The notes beneath the pieces are model-generated. The model saw nothing but the letters and a program-made list of their open reading frames with translations. It did no database searches and had not been told where the DNA came from. Both the position numbers and the translations under genes were made by a program. Shown piece by piece: positions 29,690-41,814 of a stretch of DNA of 64,000 nucleotides. The first letter of the stretch is position 1. Each line of letters begins with the position of its first letter. Origin of the DNA: Nectonema munidae (lineage: Eukaryota > Nematomorpha > Nectonematoida > Nectonematidae); assembly GCA_030549495.1 (NCBI GenBank), contig JAUIRK010000889.1:1242501-1306500 (forward strand), read 5' to 3'.

Positions 29690-30813
29690 AAAAATCGGCT
29701 CTACCAAAAATTCAGCTCCCTAAAGATTTACAATAGAGAACATTTTTAGAGCCATGGTATTTTTAGAGCTTGGAAAATTTTCCTTTGGAAAGCCACCTCG
29801 TGTTTGAGTGCAGCAAGAGTTTTTAAATCTGAAAACAAACAAGATTTGAAGCATTTGCTTTAATGAGATACACTGTTTTAATGACTTCATTGAAAATATT
29901 TTCCAACTCATCGGGTATGGTTTTAGGGCTCGGCGCACTGGCTTAGCCAGATTCCGACTTAAACCATGTACTGTAAAAAAAATTTGCCACTTTGTCAAAT
30001 GTTTCTCTTATAGTTGTTCCATTGCTAAGTTTCGTAAAATAAAAATTGTCTAACTGGTTCTTGTCATATAAATATTGTACGTAAACACAAGGCTGAGATA
30101 AGTTTGCATCATCCATCGTTTCATCAATCTGAGCAAAAAGGTTGAAAATCGAATTTCGAATCAATAAAACCATGTCTAACATGTCATTAGACATCTCTCC
30201 TATTAGCCTTCTAACGGTATCGTTTGACAGGAAGATATGCTTCAACTTTACAACTTCAGAACTTCTTAGCACATTCAATATATCTTTGCATCAAGGTAAT
30301 TACAACTGTTCTATTATCTTATGGGACTTTTTGACAACAGATATTTTTTTTAACTTTTCAAACCATACTTAACCCATTAAGTCACAATGCTCTCATTTGG
30401 GAACATAAGTAATTTCATCTTCATCTGCTTTTTTCAATGACTTTGAATATAAATCGTCTGCGTTTTTTAGATATCGTCTGATTTCTATGGTACTTAATGT
30501 GTTAATATTTTGCAAAAACATTCCTATGTTATTTATCAAACATAAATTTATGCAATCGTTCAGCCAATAATTTTGTTTACCGAACACGAGTGCTTCACTA
30601 CCAGCGCAAGCTTCACTTGATGGACTTTAAAAAAGTGGATGCTAACACTTCAGAAAACAAAGGACACTTATATTCCTCTTCAACACGAGACGTTAATCCA
30701 GTAAAACGAAATTTCAAGTGTGAGTCGTCATATTTAATTTTTTTAGCCATTAAGAAAAATGCACATTTACAAATTAGACATAAAAAGCAATAAAAGAAAA
30801 AAATAGTACTCAA
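29690..30813 (-). pseudogene. ZBED-type hAT transposase remnant with a MITE inside
   Basis: The minus strand carries, in order, a BED zinc-finger start (KKIKYDDSHLKFRFTGLTSR, CPLFSEVLAS), then after MITE i a core segment (VVKLKHIFLSNDTVRRLIGE, IFNLFAQIDETMDDANLSQ with the first aspartate, VYVQYLYDKNQL), and finally PDELENIFNEVIKTVYLIKA and LLLHSNTRWLSKGKFSK. Relative to the intact copy at 19917-21784 the second-aspartate segment and the C-terminal half are deleted, and several frame changes occur. Same superfamily but clearly a different, older lineage. It lies in an intron of the minus-strand gene, in the same orientation. Confidence 0.75.
30373..30501 (-). mobile_element. piggyBac-type MITE, copy i
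   Basis: Bounded by TTAA 30369-30372 and 30502-30505. Same subfamily as e, g and j, in reverse orientation. Inserted between the zinc finger and core of the hAT remnant, so it is younger than that element. Confidence 0.88.
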
Positions 30814-30903
30814 TTCAAAGACTAAGTTATTTATTCTTTTTAAATGTGATTTATTGTCAAAAATGGCAAATGACCCAATATGAAAGACTGTGTCACCTTC
30901 TCA

Positions 30904-31088
30904 ATCCCCATGGAACTTCTTCGCAGCAAAGCGGACTCCAGTTTGAAGCCACTGAGCTAAAAGGTTGATGCAATCAGATTTACAAACAAGGTCATTTGAC
31001 TTCATAAAATCTGTGCAGTTGTGATGGGATTGAGAGCTTACAAGTATAATGTTAGTAATAATGGTGGAGTCTTCATTCGACAAAAATT
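30904..31088 (-). other. Unassigned open segment, possible exon
   Basis: On the minus strand about 60 codons read SNEDSTIITNIILVSSQSH, then HNCTDFMKSNDLVCKSDCIN and LAQWLQTGVRFAAKKFHGD before a stop. The text looks protein-like and lies between exons E and G, but the phase of its best acceptor does not match exon E, so I leave it out of the gene chain. It could be a terminal exon of another transcript. Confidence 0.25.
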
Positions 31089-31125
31089 CTTTTATAATAA
31101 ATTTTGAAAATTATAAAAAAAAAAT

Positions 31126-31140
31126 TCGCCCCCCCCCCTC
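31126..31140. repeat. C-run next to a hAT-like end
   Basis: GCCCCCCCCCCTCCCCCAGT: on the minus strand this starts CTGGGGGAGGGGGG, similar to the G-run end at 7519. It may be a remnant terminal repeat. Confidence 0.3.
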
Positions 31141-31589
31141 CCCCAGTACAAAAAAGTTGCTTTCCTAGTGCTAGCAATACAGAGACTATGAAATAAGTTG
31201 AACTTAAGAAAGTTACATTTAACGATAAGATAGGAAATAATTGCAACATTTTAAAAGTTGGATTTATGCAAATCGAAATAGTCATATGAAAGACATTTTA
31301 AAGATTAATATATAATAGGGATGAGGTAATTAAGATGAGTAATTATAATTAATTACTGTATTAAGACACATTTTTTCAAAGAAAATGAAAATATTTGTAA
31401 TTGAGTTTGCATTCAATATTAAAATGCATTCCAAACATGTCATGTATTTTTACTTCTTTTCTATGTGTGTATCTATGCCAGATATCTCTTGAATGAAGAG
31501 AATAATCAAACTCTCTAAAGCTTTGAAAAGTAAATAGATATATTTGCGTTTTGTAGAGATGAAAGTTACATTAGAAACTTCAATGACAC

Positions 31590-32012
31590 AACCCCCCCCC
31601 CCTCCGCAGTTTTTTGGCTGGACCCCATGTTGGCCCCTCCACATCAAATGCCTATTTTACTGGATTTAAAATTTCCTCGAAACTTTTTATAATTTAATTT
31701 TTTTGAGTGGGTTTTGCATCCAGGGGATGAAATATCCCTCTTATCTAGACGGATGAATCTTAGACCAAGAGCACTCTTAATTTTAGGTCTCTACTGGCAT
31801 CGGAACGTGAGAGCATCACCCAAATTGATTATAAAAAACTAAAGTTTCAGAATTCTAAATATCGATAAGTAATTCCCGTGAAAAAAATTGATGTTTTAAA
31901 TTTTTTAGTTTTAAACCTATTTCTTTACAACTTTTTAAAAAATTGGCCCTTGTTTGGCCCCCTCAACTTTTGAAAATCTAGAACCGTTACTGATTAGTGG
32001 GAAATTTTTTTT
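31590..32012 (-). repeat. Dispersed repeat D, longer copy
   Basis: In reverse orientation it starts near CAGTAACGGTTCTAGATTTTC and ends ...CAGCCAAAAAACTGCGG. The second copy is at 34496-34790. The longer copy has about 120 extra bases in the middle. CAGT at both ends hints at a non-autonomous DNA transposon. Confidence 0.65.
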
Positions 32013-32125
32013 AGATTCATGACCTAAATTAGTATAATTTGTCATTTATTACAAAAAAAGATTGTTTGGGATTGAATATGTTTTATTTTATTAAAAACAA
32101 AGTAAGCATTTAAAAAATAACTTAC

Positions 32126-32191
32126 TTCTGCTTCATTTTTAAGGATATTGATGGGAGTTTGCAAATCTAAAATGTACTTTTCCAAATCCAC
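32126..32191 (-). CDS. Exon E of unrecognised minus-strand gene
   Basis: The acceptor TTCTATTAAG and the donor GAA|GTAAGT, an ideal match, bracket 66 bases, 22 codons in phase 0: VDLEKYILDLQTPINILKN then EAE. The 68-base intron to exon D (GTGAGG...TTAAG) is a typical small arthropod intron, and without it the two reading frames would not join. Confidence 0.6.
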
Positions 32192-32259
32192 CTTAATAGA
32201 AGAAAGAGAGTGAATATAATAAAAAAGATTGAGATAAAAGAGGGCAAAAGATTCCTCAC

Positions 32260-32417
32260 ACATTTTCGAGAAAAGTCGACAAATTCAGTGTGATGTTGAT
32301 TGATGAAATCTATCGTATGAGTCTTGGCCAGGCGCATTAGAGTTCCAAGATTTTGCAAAATAGTTGTCAAATCAAAGTCATCATATATACTCGAAATGAA
32401 ATCCTTCAATTCAAAAT
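32260..32417 (-). CDS. Exon D of unrecognised minus-strand gene
   Basis: 158 bases (phase 1 in, phase 0 out) encode DFELKDFISSIYDDFDLTT, ILQNLGTLMRLAKTHTIDFI and NQHHTEFVDFSRKC. The acceptor is TTTTAGGAAG; an upstream alternative (TTTTAG) would give a stop after exon C, so this one is chosen. The donor is TGT|GTGAGG. Mixed hydrophobic and charged text like a helical scaffold protein. No family recognised. Confidence 0.6.
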
Positions 32418-32569
32418 CTTCCTAAAATTTGAAAAATCCGTAATTTGCTCAGAAATAAAGTAAAAAATTAATCAATTATTATTAATTATTACTAATGAAG
32501 AGAACTCGCATATCGTAAAATTTAAAATATATTAAAATATTTACATCTATTCATATTGTACATACAAAC

Positions 32570-32645
32570 CTTTGATGAATTTAGAAAAATAACTGCAGAG
32601 GAGATCTTGTATACAACCATCTAACGTAGACATGAAAGGATTAAT
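32570..32645 (-). CDS. Exon C of unrecognised minus-strand gene
   Basis: The acceptor CCCATTTCAG and the donor AAAG|GTTTGT bracket 76 bases: 25 codons INPFMSTLDGCIQDLLCSYF then SKFIK, plus one base that completes the first codon of exon D. Only this reading frame is open. Confidence 0.58.
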
Positions 32646-33009
32646 CTGAAATGGGAATAGTGTGAGTCGTTTTTTTAAATATAAGAATTGCAAACGGAAA
32701 TTTCATTCGTATCTCCCTATACCTCAGTGCCAATCCTAAGTTAAAATTTGTCTAACTATGAGTTAAATCTCACTTGCATTCCTTTATAAATAAATTAATG
32801 ACTTATTCTACTTAAGGGATAATACACTCTTATAGGGAGAAATTTACTCTATTTTTTACATACCAGTATATCAGTGTGTGAGGGCTGTAAATAACGTTGG
32901 AGGGGTTATTTGGTCGACAAAAAACGGCTTCCAGACCGTGCCTTAAAAGATAAATCATATTTAAAATTGTATATAAAATTCAAAATCGCTTCGGAGCATT
33001 TATACAAAC

Positions 33010-33125
33010 CATTTGCCTTAAAATATTGGACAATCTTGACGTAATACATGTGTTCAGCCATCTATATTTATTGCATGCCATCACAGGGCCATGCGTCAAT
33101 ATATCTAGCAGAGCTTCTAATGGCA
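33010..33125 (-). CDS. Exon A of unrecognised minus-strand gene
   Basis: The acceptor TTTTTTCCAG and the donor ATG|GTTTGT bracket 116 bases: two bases of a split codon plus 38 codons, PLEALLDILTHGPVMACNK, YRWLNTCITSRLSNILRQM. Codon use and composition stand out from the AT-rich flanks. It joins exon C in phase 0. Exons A, C, D, E, G and H together give about 195 residues of continuous reading. Earlier exons must lie at higher coordinates, and I could not find the one that ends in the required phase. Confidence 0.58.
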
Positions 33126-34495
33126 CTGGAAAAAATAATTATACACTATTAACAGATGAAATCTGAGACAAATGCCTAACGTATTAGGATGAATAAGTTT
33201 GTATTATATAATAAAAACATGACAACAGAAATTTTATTTTAAGGTTACTTTTAGAGGCTATTATTTTTTTATTAGTCCGTTATTTACGTTGTATCGTGAA
33301 TATAAGTATTGTTGCACTAAGAATTGTGAAACTCAATTAGATCATAGAAAACGGAGTTTCTACTCCACAAGATTAAAAAATAATGTCAATATTTCAAAAA
33401 TTTCATTTTCTATAGTTAGCTCATAGAATACAAAAAAGACTTCAAATAGTAACATTGTCACTACTTTCACAGCCTCTTAAGGTTAATATGATAAAATGGT
33501 TCAAATAGGCTTAAAACAACGGCCTATAGAAGGGTATACCAAGCCTGGTCAAATTCAATATGATAAAAAGTATAACAGAAAGAAATGTATAAGTTACAGA
33601 TATATAGTTAATATTAAATTCAGGAAGAAATAATGTTTAGCACTAAAATTTTTGAACCCATTTAAAAAATAATATCTTGATTTTGTAATCAAAAATTGAT
33701 TGGCTTAAAAAACTTAAATAATTTAGTGAAGGAATATATACCTTAAACAAAACATTTGTATCAAATTGGCATTCCTGCCTTTTAAAATTTTTGCGTAAAT
33801 CAACCATAAATTAGATAGAACATAAAAACAAAAAATTAAAAAAAAATTAAATTTCTATAAGTAGTTGATCTATCTACAGCAATAGTTTGCTAAAAATTTA
33901 AAATTTTGATTATTTATCATTAAATCTAAAAGTAAATATGTTGTCTTTGAAGAAATTGGTTACGAATATCAACAGAAATCAAATAATTATTGGTTTTGGA
34001 GAATAACACTTGATTCACGACTGACTTTCTCCAAACATTATAATAAATAACTAATAAACATTAATAACTTGATAAAGGACGTATATATTACCAAAGGTGC
34101 GTTGTATAGAATGAAGAACTTACTTGATATTAACTAAAATTATAGTGTATTATAATGCCCTGCTTATAATGTAACTTTATTTGGTGTTTTACTAAATTAT
34201 CGAAGTATTTGTGTTACAAAAGAAACAAAACAGCTTTAAGTTTTATATCCAATAGTGATTAATTTAATATCCTTGACCTTAAACAAGAATCATCTTTAAT
34301 TCGCCTTTTTGGTTCATAAAAGTATAAGTTGTGATAATGAATTATATAGTGAATAATAATATTTTCGATTATAATACTCGTAATAAATATGATATAGGTA
34401 TGCTACTAGCAACAATATTATTTTAATAAAATCTATAAAAGTATGGAACTCCATACCATACATTACACATAAGATATCCTAAAAATATAAAGATC
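33126..34495. other. Probable intron or upstream sequence
   Basis: Very AT-rich. A short minus-strand segment near 33790-33750 (QECQFDTNVLFK before GTATAT) looks exon-like but ends in a phase that does not fit exon A. Confidence 0.3.
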
Positions 34496-34790
34496 CTCCC
34501 CAGTTTTTTGGCTGAACCCCATGTTGGCCCCTCCAAATCAAATACCTATTTTACTGGATTTAAAATTTCCTTGAAACTTTTTATAATTTAATTTTTTTGA
34601 GGGGTTTTGCATCCAGGGGAAGAAATATCTCTCTTATCTGGACGCATGAATCTTAGACCAAGAGCACTCTTAATTTGAGGTCTCTACTGGCATCGAAACG
34701 TGAGAGCATCACAAAATTGGCCCTTGTTTGGCCCCCTCACTTTTGAAAATCTAGAACCGTCACTGGTTAGTGGGTAATATTTTCTTAAAG
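34496..34790 (-). repeat. Dispersed repeat D, shorter copy
   Basis: Close to 31590-32012 (GGCCCCTCCAAATCAAATACC, GCATCCAGGGGAAGAAATAT and GAACCGTCACTGG blocks all shared, each with few changes) but lacks the middle 120 bases. It adjoins the 3' end of the LINE at 34800. Confidence 0.65.
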
Positions 34791-34799
34791 TTTTTCAAT

Positions 34800-37700
34800 T
34801 TATCTAAGACAAAATTGGGTTTATTAAGGACATACAACTTATGTTTTTTTCATATTTAACCTATTGTCAATTACAAGATTAAGTAGATTATATTCTGTAA
34901 CAAATTCGATACCAATATCAGGAGGTTTTATACTATTACAATTACTAAATACTATAGCTTTATTCTTAGAGATATTGACTTTTAAAAATTTTGCAAAAAC
35001 TATTCATTTATTTTGCTACTCAGATTCTTATTAAAAATATTTGAAAATAAAAATTTTAATCAATTTATGTGTTTATGTATTTTTTTTATATGTGTTTTTG
35101 ACATTTTAAAAATTTTCGATTTGTTTTTAAGTTTTTTAAATTTTCTTTCTTAAACTACTCCAGTCTTATCAAGTTTTAGAATAAAGTTAGAGCAGTTTAG
35201 AAAGAAAAACTGTTAAAACTCAAAAAACTTTTGTAAAGAAAATTAAAAAAACTGAACAATAAACTTTTCAATTTTAATTTTTTTAAATGAAAAAAGATTT
35301 TTTGTATGAATTTAGTAGAGTTTGGGTAAAAAGTCAAGCCGACATTATCCCAATATAATAAAATTTTATGATAACTAAAATCGAACAAATCATTTATGAA
35401 AATTTTGAATAGTAACGGTCCTAAAATCGAACACTAGAAAATCAGACATAATGTGCTTAATTTTAACAGACTTGAAATCAATTCGAAATGAATCTAGATA
35501 AAATCAATAAATATTATTGATATTTTTTGTTATCCAAATAATTTAAATTTTATTAATAAAATAAAAGTGAAATACGTAGTAGAGTATTTGTTCCTGAAGG
35601 CAAAATGTTTTTCATTGATAATCTGGTTATCCTCAAGATATTGTGGTATTTGATTAACAAGAAGTTTTTCAAATATATTGGAAAGACAAGGAACAATAGA
35701 AATAAGACGGTAATTATTTGGATTATACTTGCTACCTTTTTTGAAGACAGGGATAACTTTAAAAAATGTTAAGATATTGAGAAAAATAGAAAATTCTAAG
35801 CAAGAATTAAATCTAATTAACAAGTGGTCTACAATTAAGAAGGAAATTCGAATACGTTTAAAAAATAGAAATGCCGTAAATGTCCATAGATTTACTCATT
35901 TTGAATACTTTTATTACAAATATCAGTTCAGCTATTTCAATTTTTCTAATTCAAAACCATTCCTCTTAGACTTACTGAAGTTCATTGAAAGATGGTCTAG
36001 CTTACCAGAGTCATTATAATATAAAATGTTTATTCAGAGATTCAGCAACCTCTTAACATCAGAAATTAAGGTATTCTGCTTATCTTTCAGCTGTATAATA
36101 TCGCTTTTAGATTTAAGGAAATTTGATTTAATTTTTTCCAGATATTTTTGGCAAAGACGTGGAAAATTAACTATAAAATGCGTGTATTTTAAATAACCGA
36201 TTAAAGATTTAATTTTATTTCCATATAGTAAAAATTTGTGATATGTTTTGATATCAAGTGTCTGTTTATATAGTTTAACAGTCTATCACGAATTTTAATT
36301 GATTTGATAAATTCAAATAATAAAAAGCAATTTAATACTTACAGTTTTTATCCTTTTTAAAATAAGAAGTATTATCTGCAATACACCTTGAAATAATAAT
36401 GTTCAATTTTGAAAAATTGAATTCAGGTACGTCAAAATAGGGGCGCAAAACAACTAGTAAATCAATATTGTTTATATCTAGTAGAAAAGACTTAAAATCA
36501 ATTTGCATTTTTTAAATGAGATATATTTTCCACATTATTAAGATTGAACGATAAAAAATAGGAAAATAATAAGAGATATTACAATTCAGAACAAATGTTT
36601 CTATGGACTCAAACAAATCTTTCACTAAGATATTATCATTAATAATCTAGAGAACGGAGGCTTAGTTATTTCTGAAATGGTGAACTTATAAGAGTGTGAT
36701 TACATAAGCTTGACAATGTAATTAGTTCTTTCAAACGAACCATTTTTTAGCAAGTTAATATTAAAATCCCCAAAGATGATATTATAAAACTCTTTAGGTA
36801 AAATATTTATAAAAGCTTCTATTTCTTTGGTGAACTTAAAAAATTAGTTAGAAGAAGTATTAGGAGGACGATATATGTTGTGGAGGATTATATTTCTGTT
36901 ACTTATAACTAAAATTTCAACTGAAAGTACTTAAAAAGTGCAAAAAATTAATGTATTATTATACAACCTGAAAGCTATAGAATTATTAACAAAAAAACCT
37001 AAACCAGAGTGAGAAGAAGGTGTTTTTGCAAAAGATATAAATTCATAATTATCAAAATTATAGATATTTGGAGAGAATTCACTCAACAAAGTCTCTTATA
37101 AACCAATTACTTTTATTAAAATGTCATTAATATTATTTATGTTATGAACCAAATGACAAAGATCAGTAAATTTAGAATTTTGTGATTGTCAATTGAAAGA
37201 CATTAGAGTAAAATTGTTATAGAAAAGAAGTTCATTGTAAGAATTGCAATTAACTCAAGAAATGGATTCATCATTCAAAAAACTATCAGAAAAAGAGTTA
37301 TCAAAAATATAAAATGATGAAAATTTACTTATCATGAGAAAAATATGTGTTCATTTTAACAAAATTTATAGCATCTTTGTAGCAAGGACAAATTTTATAA
37401 CCAGCGATATGATTCAAATAAACAAATCTCTTATCATTACAATTTAGACATACGTGAGAGCTATTCTTTAGTTTAAATTCACAAGAACTACAAGTATAAT
37501 TAACTAATGAGCAAAATTGCAAAAAGATTTATTATTCTTACAGGCTTTAATTGTATGCCTATAATTCAAAGATTTTATGCAGAATTTAACAGAAAAGAAG
37601 TGAAGTACTTTAAATTTATAAAATTACAAATATAAGTAGGAATTATTTTCTTTAAAATAATCATATAAACATCTTAAAAACTACAACTTTGCTTTCATTA

Positions 37701-38400
37701 TTATAAGAAAATTTTTTAGAAATAATATTTCAAAGGATAACAATTTTCATATAAAACTTTAACTTTAGAATTTTTTTCAAAAATCACTGGTAGGATTTCA
37801 TCAGCATCATCAAGATCATTATCTACTTTCAAGTAAAACTTAGGTGAGAAAGAAATCCTTGATTTAATTTTTAAGTCATCTTTAATCAAGCATTCACTTG
37901 CCTTTAGATATCTTTCTTTATTACGAAAGTTAAGTTTAATTGAGCTCTCTCTTTGGTAAAGGTTTTTAACAGGTATAAACAAACTTCGATTTCAAAACAC
38001 TTAAATCATTTTCTCAAGAACTTAAAATCTTAATTACCTCAGCATAACTTTTAATTTGTGTTTCATATTGTGAAATTCCTTTGGATTTCACCTTCAATTC
38101 TTCTTTTAATCCATCAATAGAATTTTTCATCTCGTTAATTTTTTATTGATGTTACAGTTTAGATTTTGCGATTCATTTTGATTAACAGCATATATCAGAG
38201 CATTACATAAATCTTTTTTGGATATTTTTCTGCAAGGTAAAGATTTGGTATCACTTTTCTTTGCTATATTAATGATACTTTGTAAATCAAGCATAAGTGG
38301 AGGAAAAACAATCAAAAGGAAACAGTCTATTTTTTTGTTTAAGGATAAAAATGGAAAAATAATAAAGACTGTATATTTCAGAGGCATCTACTTTGTTTAC
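34800..38400 (-). mobile_element. LINE with ORF1, endonuclease and reverse transcriptase, broken
   Basis: ORF1 (38387 to about 37325) begins with ATG, includes PLMLDLQSIINIAKKS and KISKKDLCNALIYAV, then RNKERYLKASECLIKDD, KFYLKVDNDLDDADEILPVI and FEKNSKVKVLYENCYP, and ends with a Cys-rich segment (YTCSSCEFKLKN, CLNCNDKRF). ORF2 endonuclease (about 37100-36700) shows GLQETLLSEF-like text, FAKTPSSHSGLGFFVN, NIYRPPNTSS and IIFGDFNINLL. Reverse transcriptase (35830-35190 and 35010-34850) shows KGSKYNPNNYRLISIVPCLS, IFEKLLVNQIPQYLEDNQII, CSILGPLLFKIFINDLF and LLYWDNVG where YADD is expected. Many frame breaks. A 320-base repeat (35030-35350) interrupts it. Jockey/CR1-like organisation; autonomous once, now dead. 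Confidence 0.8.
35030..35350 (+). repeat. 320-base dispersed repeat R, copy 1
   Basis: Shares long blocks with 61927-62250: TCAATTTATGTGTTTATGT, CTACTCCAGTCTTATCAAG, GAGCAGTTTAGAAAGAAAAA and AGTAGAGTTTGGGTAAAAA. It lies inside the LINE reverse transcriptase. A short piece (TTTGGGTAAAAAGTCAGAC) also occurs at 39148. Confidence 0.75.
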
Positions 38401-39869
38401 GATATCCTCCGTTCCTCTATATTTAGGAAGTTCAAATATCCAATTGACTCTCAACAATTTTACAGTTTCTACTCTGATTGATTTATGTAGCTAAGAAATT
38501 TCATTCATACTAAGCTTGTTGAATATTCCCAGCTCACGAAACTAATTGCTTACAAAAAGAAGGTATTATTCAAACTACATCTTTGCATGGACAGCTCAAG
38601 TCCTAATTATAATTCGTGAGAACAAAAAGAAACAAATGGTAATTGATTATTATTATTCGTAAACATTGAATAAATATTCACTTTCCAATTCTTACCCTCT
38701 TTCATAACCAGATGATACAATTAACCCTATTGCGCATTATTGCGTCTTCAGCACAATTAAATGCATACCATAAAATAAAAATCCAAGACGCTGAAAAAGA
38801 GCATACGGCTTTTCAAGTCAAGCGATCTTTATTTCAATTCACGCGCGTGCCTTCTCAGGATTTTATCAACTCCATAATAAAAAAATAACCTAAAAAATGT
38901 ATTCCCTTATATAGACGATATAAATAATTGTGAAAACGATGAAAGAGATCATGACACTAATCTACAGAAGTTTTTGTCTTTAACTAAACTTCCAATTATT
39001 ACTTTAATGAAGAAAAATGCTCATTATTTACGCGTTCATTAGCGTTTCTTAGGTACATTATATAAGAGAGAGTTTACGCCTCTTAGAAGAGTTACCACTC
39101 CGCCAAAATCTTAAAAGGACTTAGCAAGATTATAGGAGTGTGAGTTTGGGTAAAAAGTCAGACCCTAAAAAAAATTCTCGTAAAATCCAAACCATTAACT
39201 TCTCTTTCAACCTTTCCTTTATCTACAAAAGCTAAATAAGCCTACGAACAAAAAATAATATAAAAGACTCTGTTGTTCGTTCATGTTTAATTTTAAACTT
39301 TTTTTTTTTTAATATTCAAAATTTTAAATTCAAAGGAAAAGAAAATTTTAAACAAAAATTATGAATAATATAAAAATAATTAAAATAGTTTAAGAGACTT
39401 TTTAAAACTTTTTCAAAAAGCTTTTTGATCATTCTTTTGATTTTGGATCGTTTTAGTTTAGGCCAAGCTTGCTTAAATAGTATAATAAATGTTCACTTTT
39501 TCCATCATTTAAAGACCCTAAAGATTTGAGCTTTATTTAATAACATTCTAAAAAAAATTAACAAAAATATATTTATTTAGTATCCTATTTTATTGTATTA
39601 TTTTAATACAAATTTTAGGTTAATTTAAACAATATTTGAGCTTCAGTGGCTGTTAGGGTGTACCTCTCATCTTAACAGTTGAAGGTCAGTGTTTCGATCC
39701 CCAAGGCTCCTTACTCTTAAAAATAGAATCATAAAACAACCATCTCAAGCATAATGCGAGCGCCTTTTTATAGTGTTATCACTTTGAAAAAACTTACAAA
39801 AGTAATCTAAAAATAGTGTTTATAGAAATTGAAGAAAATAAAATAATCAATAGTGGAATTTTTATTCTA
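38400..39869. other. Stretch with tRNA-like repeat and a piece of repeat R
   Basis: 39148-39168 repeats the end of repeat R. 39645-39715 has an A-box-like TGGCTGTTAGGG and a B-box-like GTTTCGATCCCC but does not fold into a cloverleaf by eye, so it is a SINE head or tRNA fossil rather than a gene. The remainder is AT-rich and unassigned. Confidence 0.35.
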
Positions 39870-41590
39870 CTACCAACTAATGCATTGAGCGTTGTTTCCG
39901 ATGAAGATTCTGGAGAAAAAAAACAATAAAATCAACTAAGTGCAGAAACTGAATTAGTTATTTCAGAAGACTTTGATCGAGAAGTTAATGCTTCAAGAAA
40001 GACAAAAAAAAATTCTGTTCTGAAAGAAAATAAAGTAAAAATATAATACAAAGCTAATTAAATCAAGAGTTTGCTGCACTCATGAATTTTCCACATTTTT
40101 ATAGCAAACCAATGAGTATTATTGATATTTTTAATTTATTTTTTATAAAAGAATTACTTCAATTGATAATTGAATATACCAACGTATATGCAAGCAAAAA
40201 AATAAAGATTTAAACTTAACTATACAGATGAATTAACACTTTCATCGGAATTGTCATTCTGATGCACACAGTTGAGGAAACTTTTTGGTATAATGGGGTA
40301 AAAATTTTAAAATTAAGGTCTACAGGTGGATCACAAATACCAACACTTGAACCTGTGTAAATTTTGTATGTTCCGCCTTTCTTTACTTTTTTAACTTTGG
40401 AATAAGTGACTTTTATAGGGGGCTATAAAAAACCCTCGAGTGTTTCCCCGCCCCTGTTCTTATGGAATGCCATAGACTTCCAGAATAGAGATTGAGCAGG
40501 TCAGAAGACTGCAATGTAAAAATTGTTTCTGATTGAATTAAAATTGATCGATTCGATGAGATAAAAAGGCACCTTCTTTTCTCAGACAACAACCATTTAC
40601 AAAAGTCAGACCTTTAATTTTAGAGCTAAATAAAATCTTCATTAGAAATCAGCCATATTCTGAGGTTCAAAGTATTAACGAAAGTATAATGGCATATTAT
40701 GGCCAACATTTTTAGAACATTTCATGAAAGGTAAGCCTCAAAGATTTGGCTATAAGCAATGGAGCGATTATATTTATCCAGGCTATGTAGTTTATTTATA
40801 AAAATTTCTGATTTTTCTGATGAAATTTGTTCATGTCTACTGGTATTTAATCCAAAATTTCAGATTACTTACTTAAGAAATTCTTATATTACGTTACTGA
40901 TAATTATTTTTCAAGTTTAAAGCCTTTTGAAAAAATATCAGAAAAGCAAAAAATAAAAAGTAATTTTGGAATAAATGGAATCGCTGAAATTACATTTATA
41001 TCCAAAAAAGAAATGTCTAAGAAAAACAGGGCTTATTTTGAAGAATTTTTTGAAGCACGTGGTTTTTCATTGCGGCCTTGACAAGATAAGAGAACAGTTT
41101 TTGTTGATTCTAATGTTTTAAATTCTCATTCAGTTGAAGAAATTTTTCGTTATTCTAAATCTTTAAAAAAAAATGAGTAAAAAACCAATTCCTACTTAAA
41201 TAAAGTTTTATAACTCACAAAATATAGATCTTCACTATATGGCAAAAAAAGGAATTTCCCAAATATTATAACTCATCTTTTTAATGAGTGAAGATGGGAG
41301 AAAAATATCCCAGCTTGATTTCAGAAAAACTTTTGTTTTAATACTCCTCAAAACTCATGGAGTATGTCCACACCGCGGAAAATCAACAGCAATACCAAAT
41401 CATATATCTGAAATTTGATTTGATGCTTTGGAACATGTGATTATTTATCCCAATCACAGAAACGTTACAAAATGAGCCATCTAGAAAAAAACGCATTAGA
41501 TGTAGATACTGCAAAAATAAATGTCAAACTAAATGTAAAAATTGCATAATTGGTTTGCGTGTTTCTTAATTAATTAAGTTGTTTTGTGGC
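39870..41590 (+). pseudogene. piggyBac transposase remnant, third lineage
   Basis: The N-terminal part reads SVVSDEDSGEKK and, at about 40105, MSIIDIFNLFFIKELLQLII then EYTNVYASKK (the domain preceding the catalytic core). The core reads FLEHFMKGKPQRFGYKQWSD, YYVTDNYFSSLKPFEKISEK, NGIAEITFISKKEMSKKNRA, NSHSVEEIFRYSKSLKK and IITHLF, then ISQLDFRKTFVLILLKTHG. The C-terminal zinc-binding tail reads RIRCRYCKNKCQTKCKN and CIIGLRVS, where the SINE-like retroposon 41565-41805 has landed. About eight or more breaks. No TTAA-bounded ends were found. Confidence 0.75.
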
Positions 41591-41805
41591 GTTCGCACCC
41601 ATCCTTTCGGATATCATGGGCCGTCCGGAATGCTGAGTCCAAGTCTAACTGGACTTTCCATCCCACTAAACACCTACCGGCCCTTGTTACAAAAGAATAG
41701 CTATACCTTGTTATATATATTATTTTACAAGAATTTATGTTACAATATATAAATACATCTGAGAGAACGATACAATCCTAACGCGAACGCTCCCAATATG
41801 GGAAA
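41565..41805 (-). mobile_element. SINE-like retroposon, 5'-truncated copy
   Basis: 9-bp duplication TGCGTGTTT at 41556-41564 and 41806-41814. In reverse orientation it matches 8930-9161 closely and ends in the same TTAA-rich tail. Inserted in the zinc-binding tail of the piggyBac remnant. Confidence 0.8.
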
Positions 41806-41814
41806 TGCGTGTTT

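Noticed and set aside
29690-30813. Host SCAND3/ZBED-like gene
   Set aside because: The frame is broken in several places, the second catalytic block is missing and a MITE splits it; it is a dead transposon copy.
31018-31048. 31-base GTAAGC...CACAG stretch as a tiny intron
   Set aside because: Removing it breaks the reading frame, whereas reading through keeps it open; the resemblance to splice sites is chance.
32866-32943. Possible exon B (TTTTAAG acceptor, CTG|GTATGT donor, 78 bases)
   Set aside because: Its length preserves phase between exons A and C, but that phase contains a TAA. The phases that are mostly open do not fit its neighbours, so exon A is joined to exon C directly.
39645-39715. 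tRNA gene
   Set aside because: A- and B-box-like words are present, but no acceptor or anticodon stem pairs convincingly; treated as SINE or tRNA debris.
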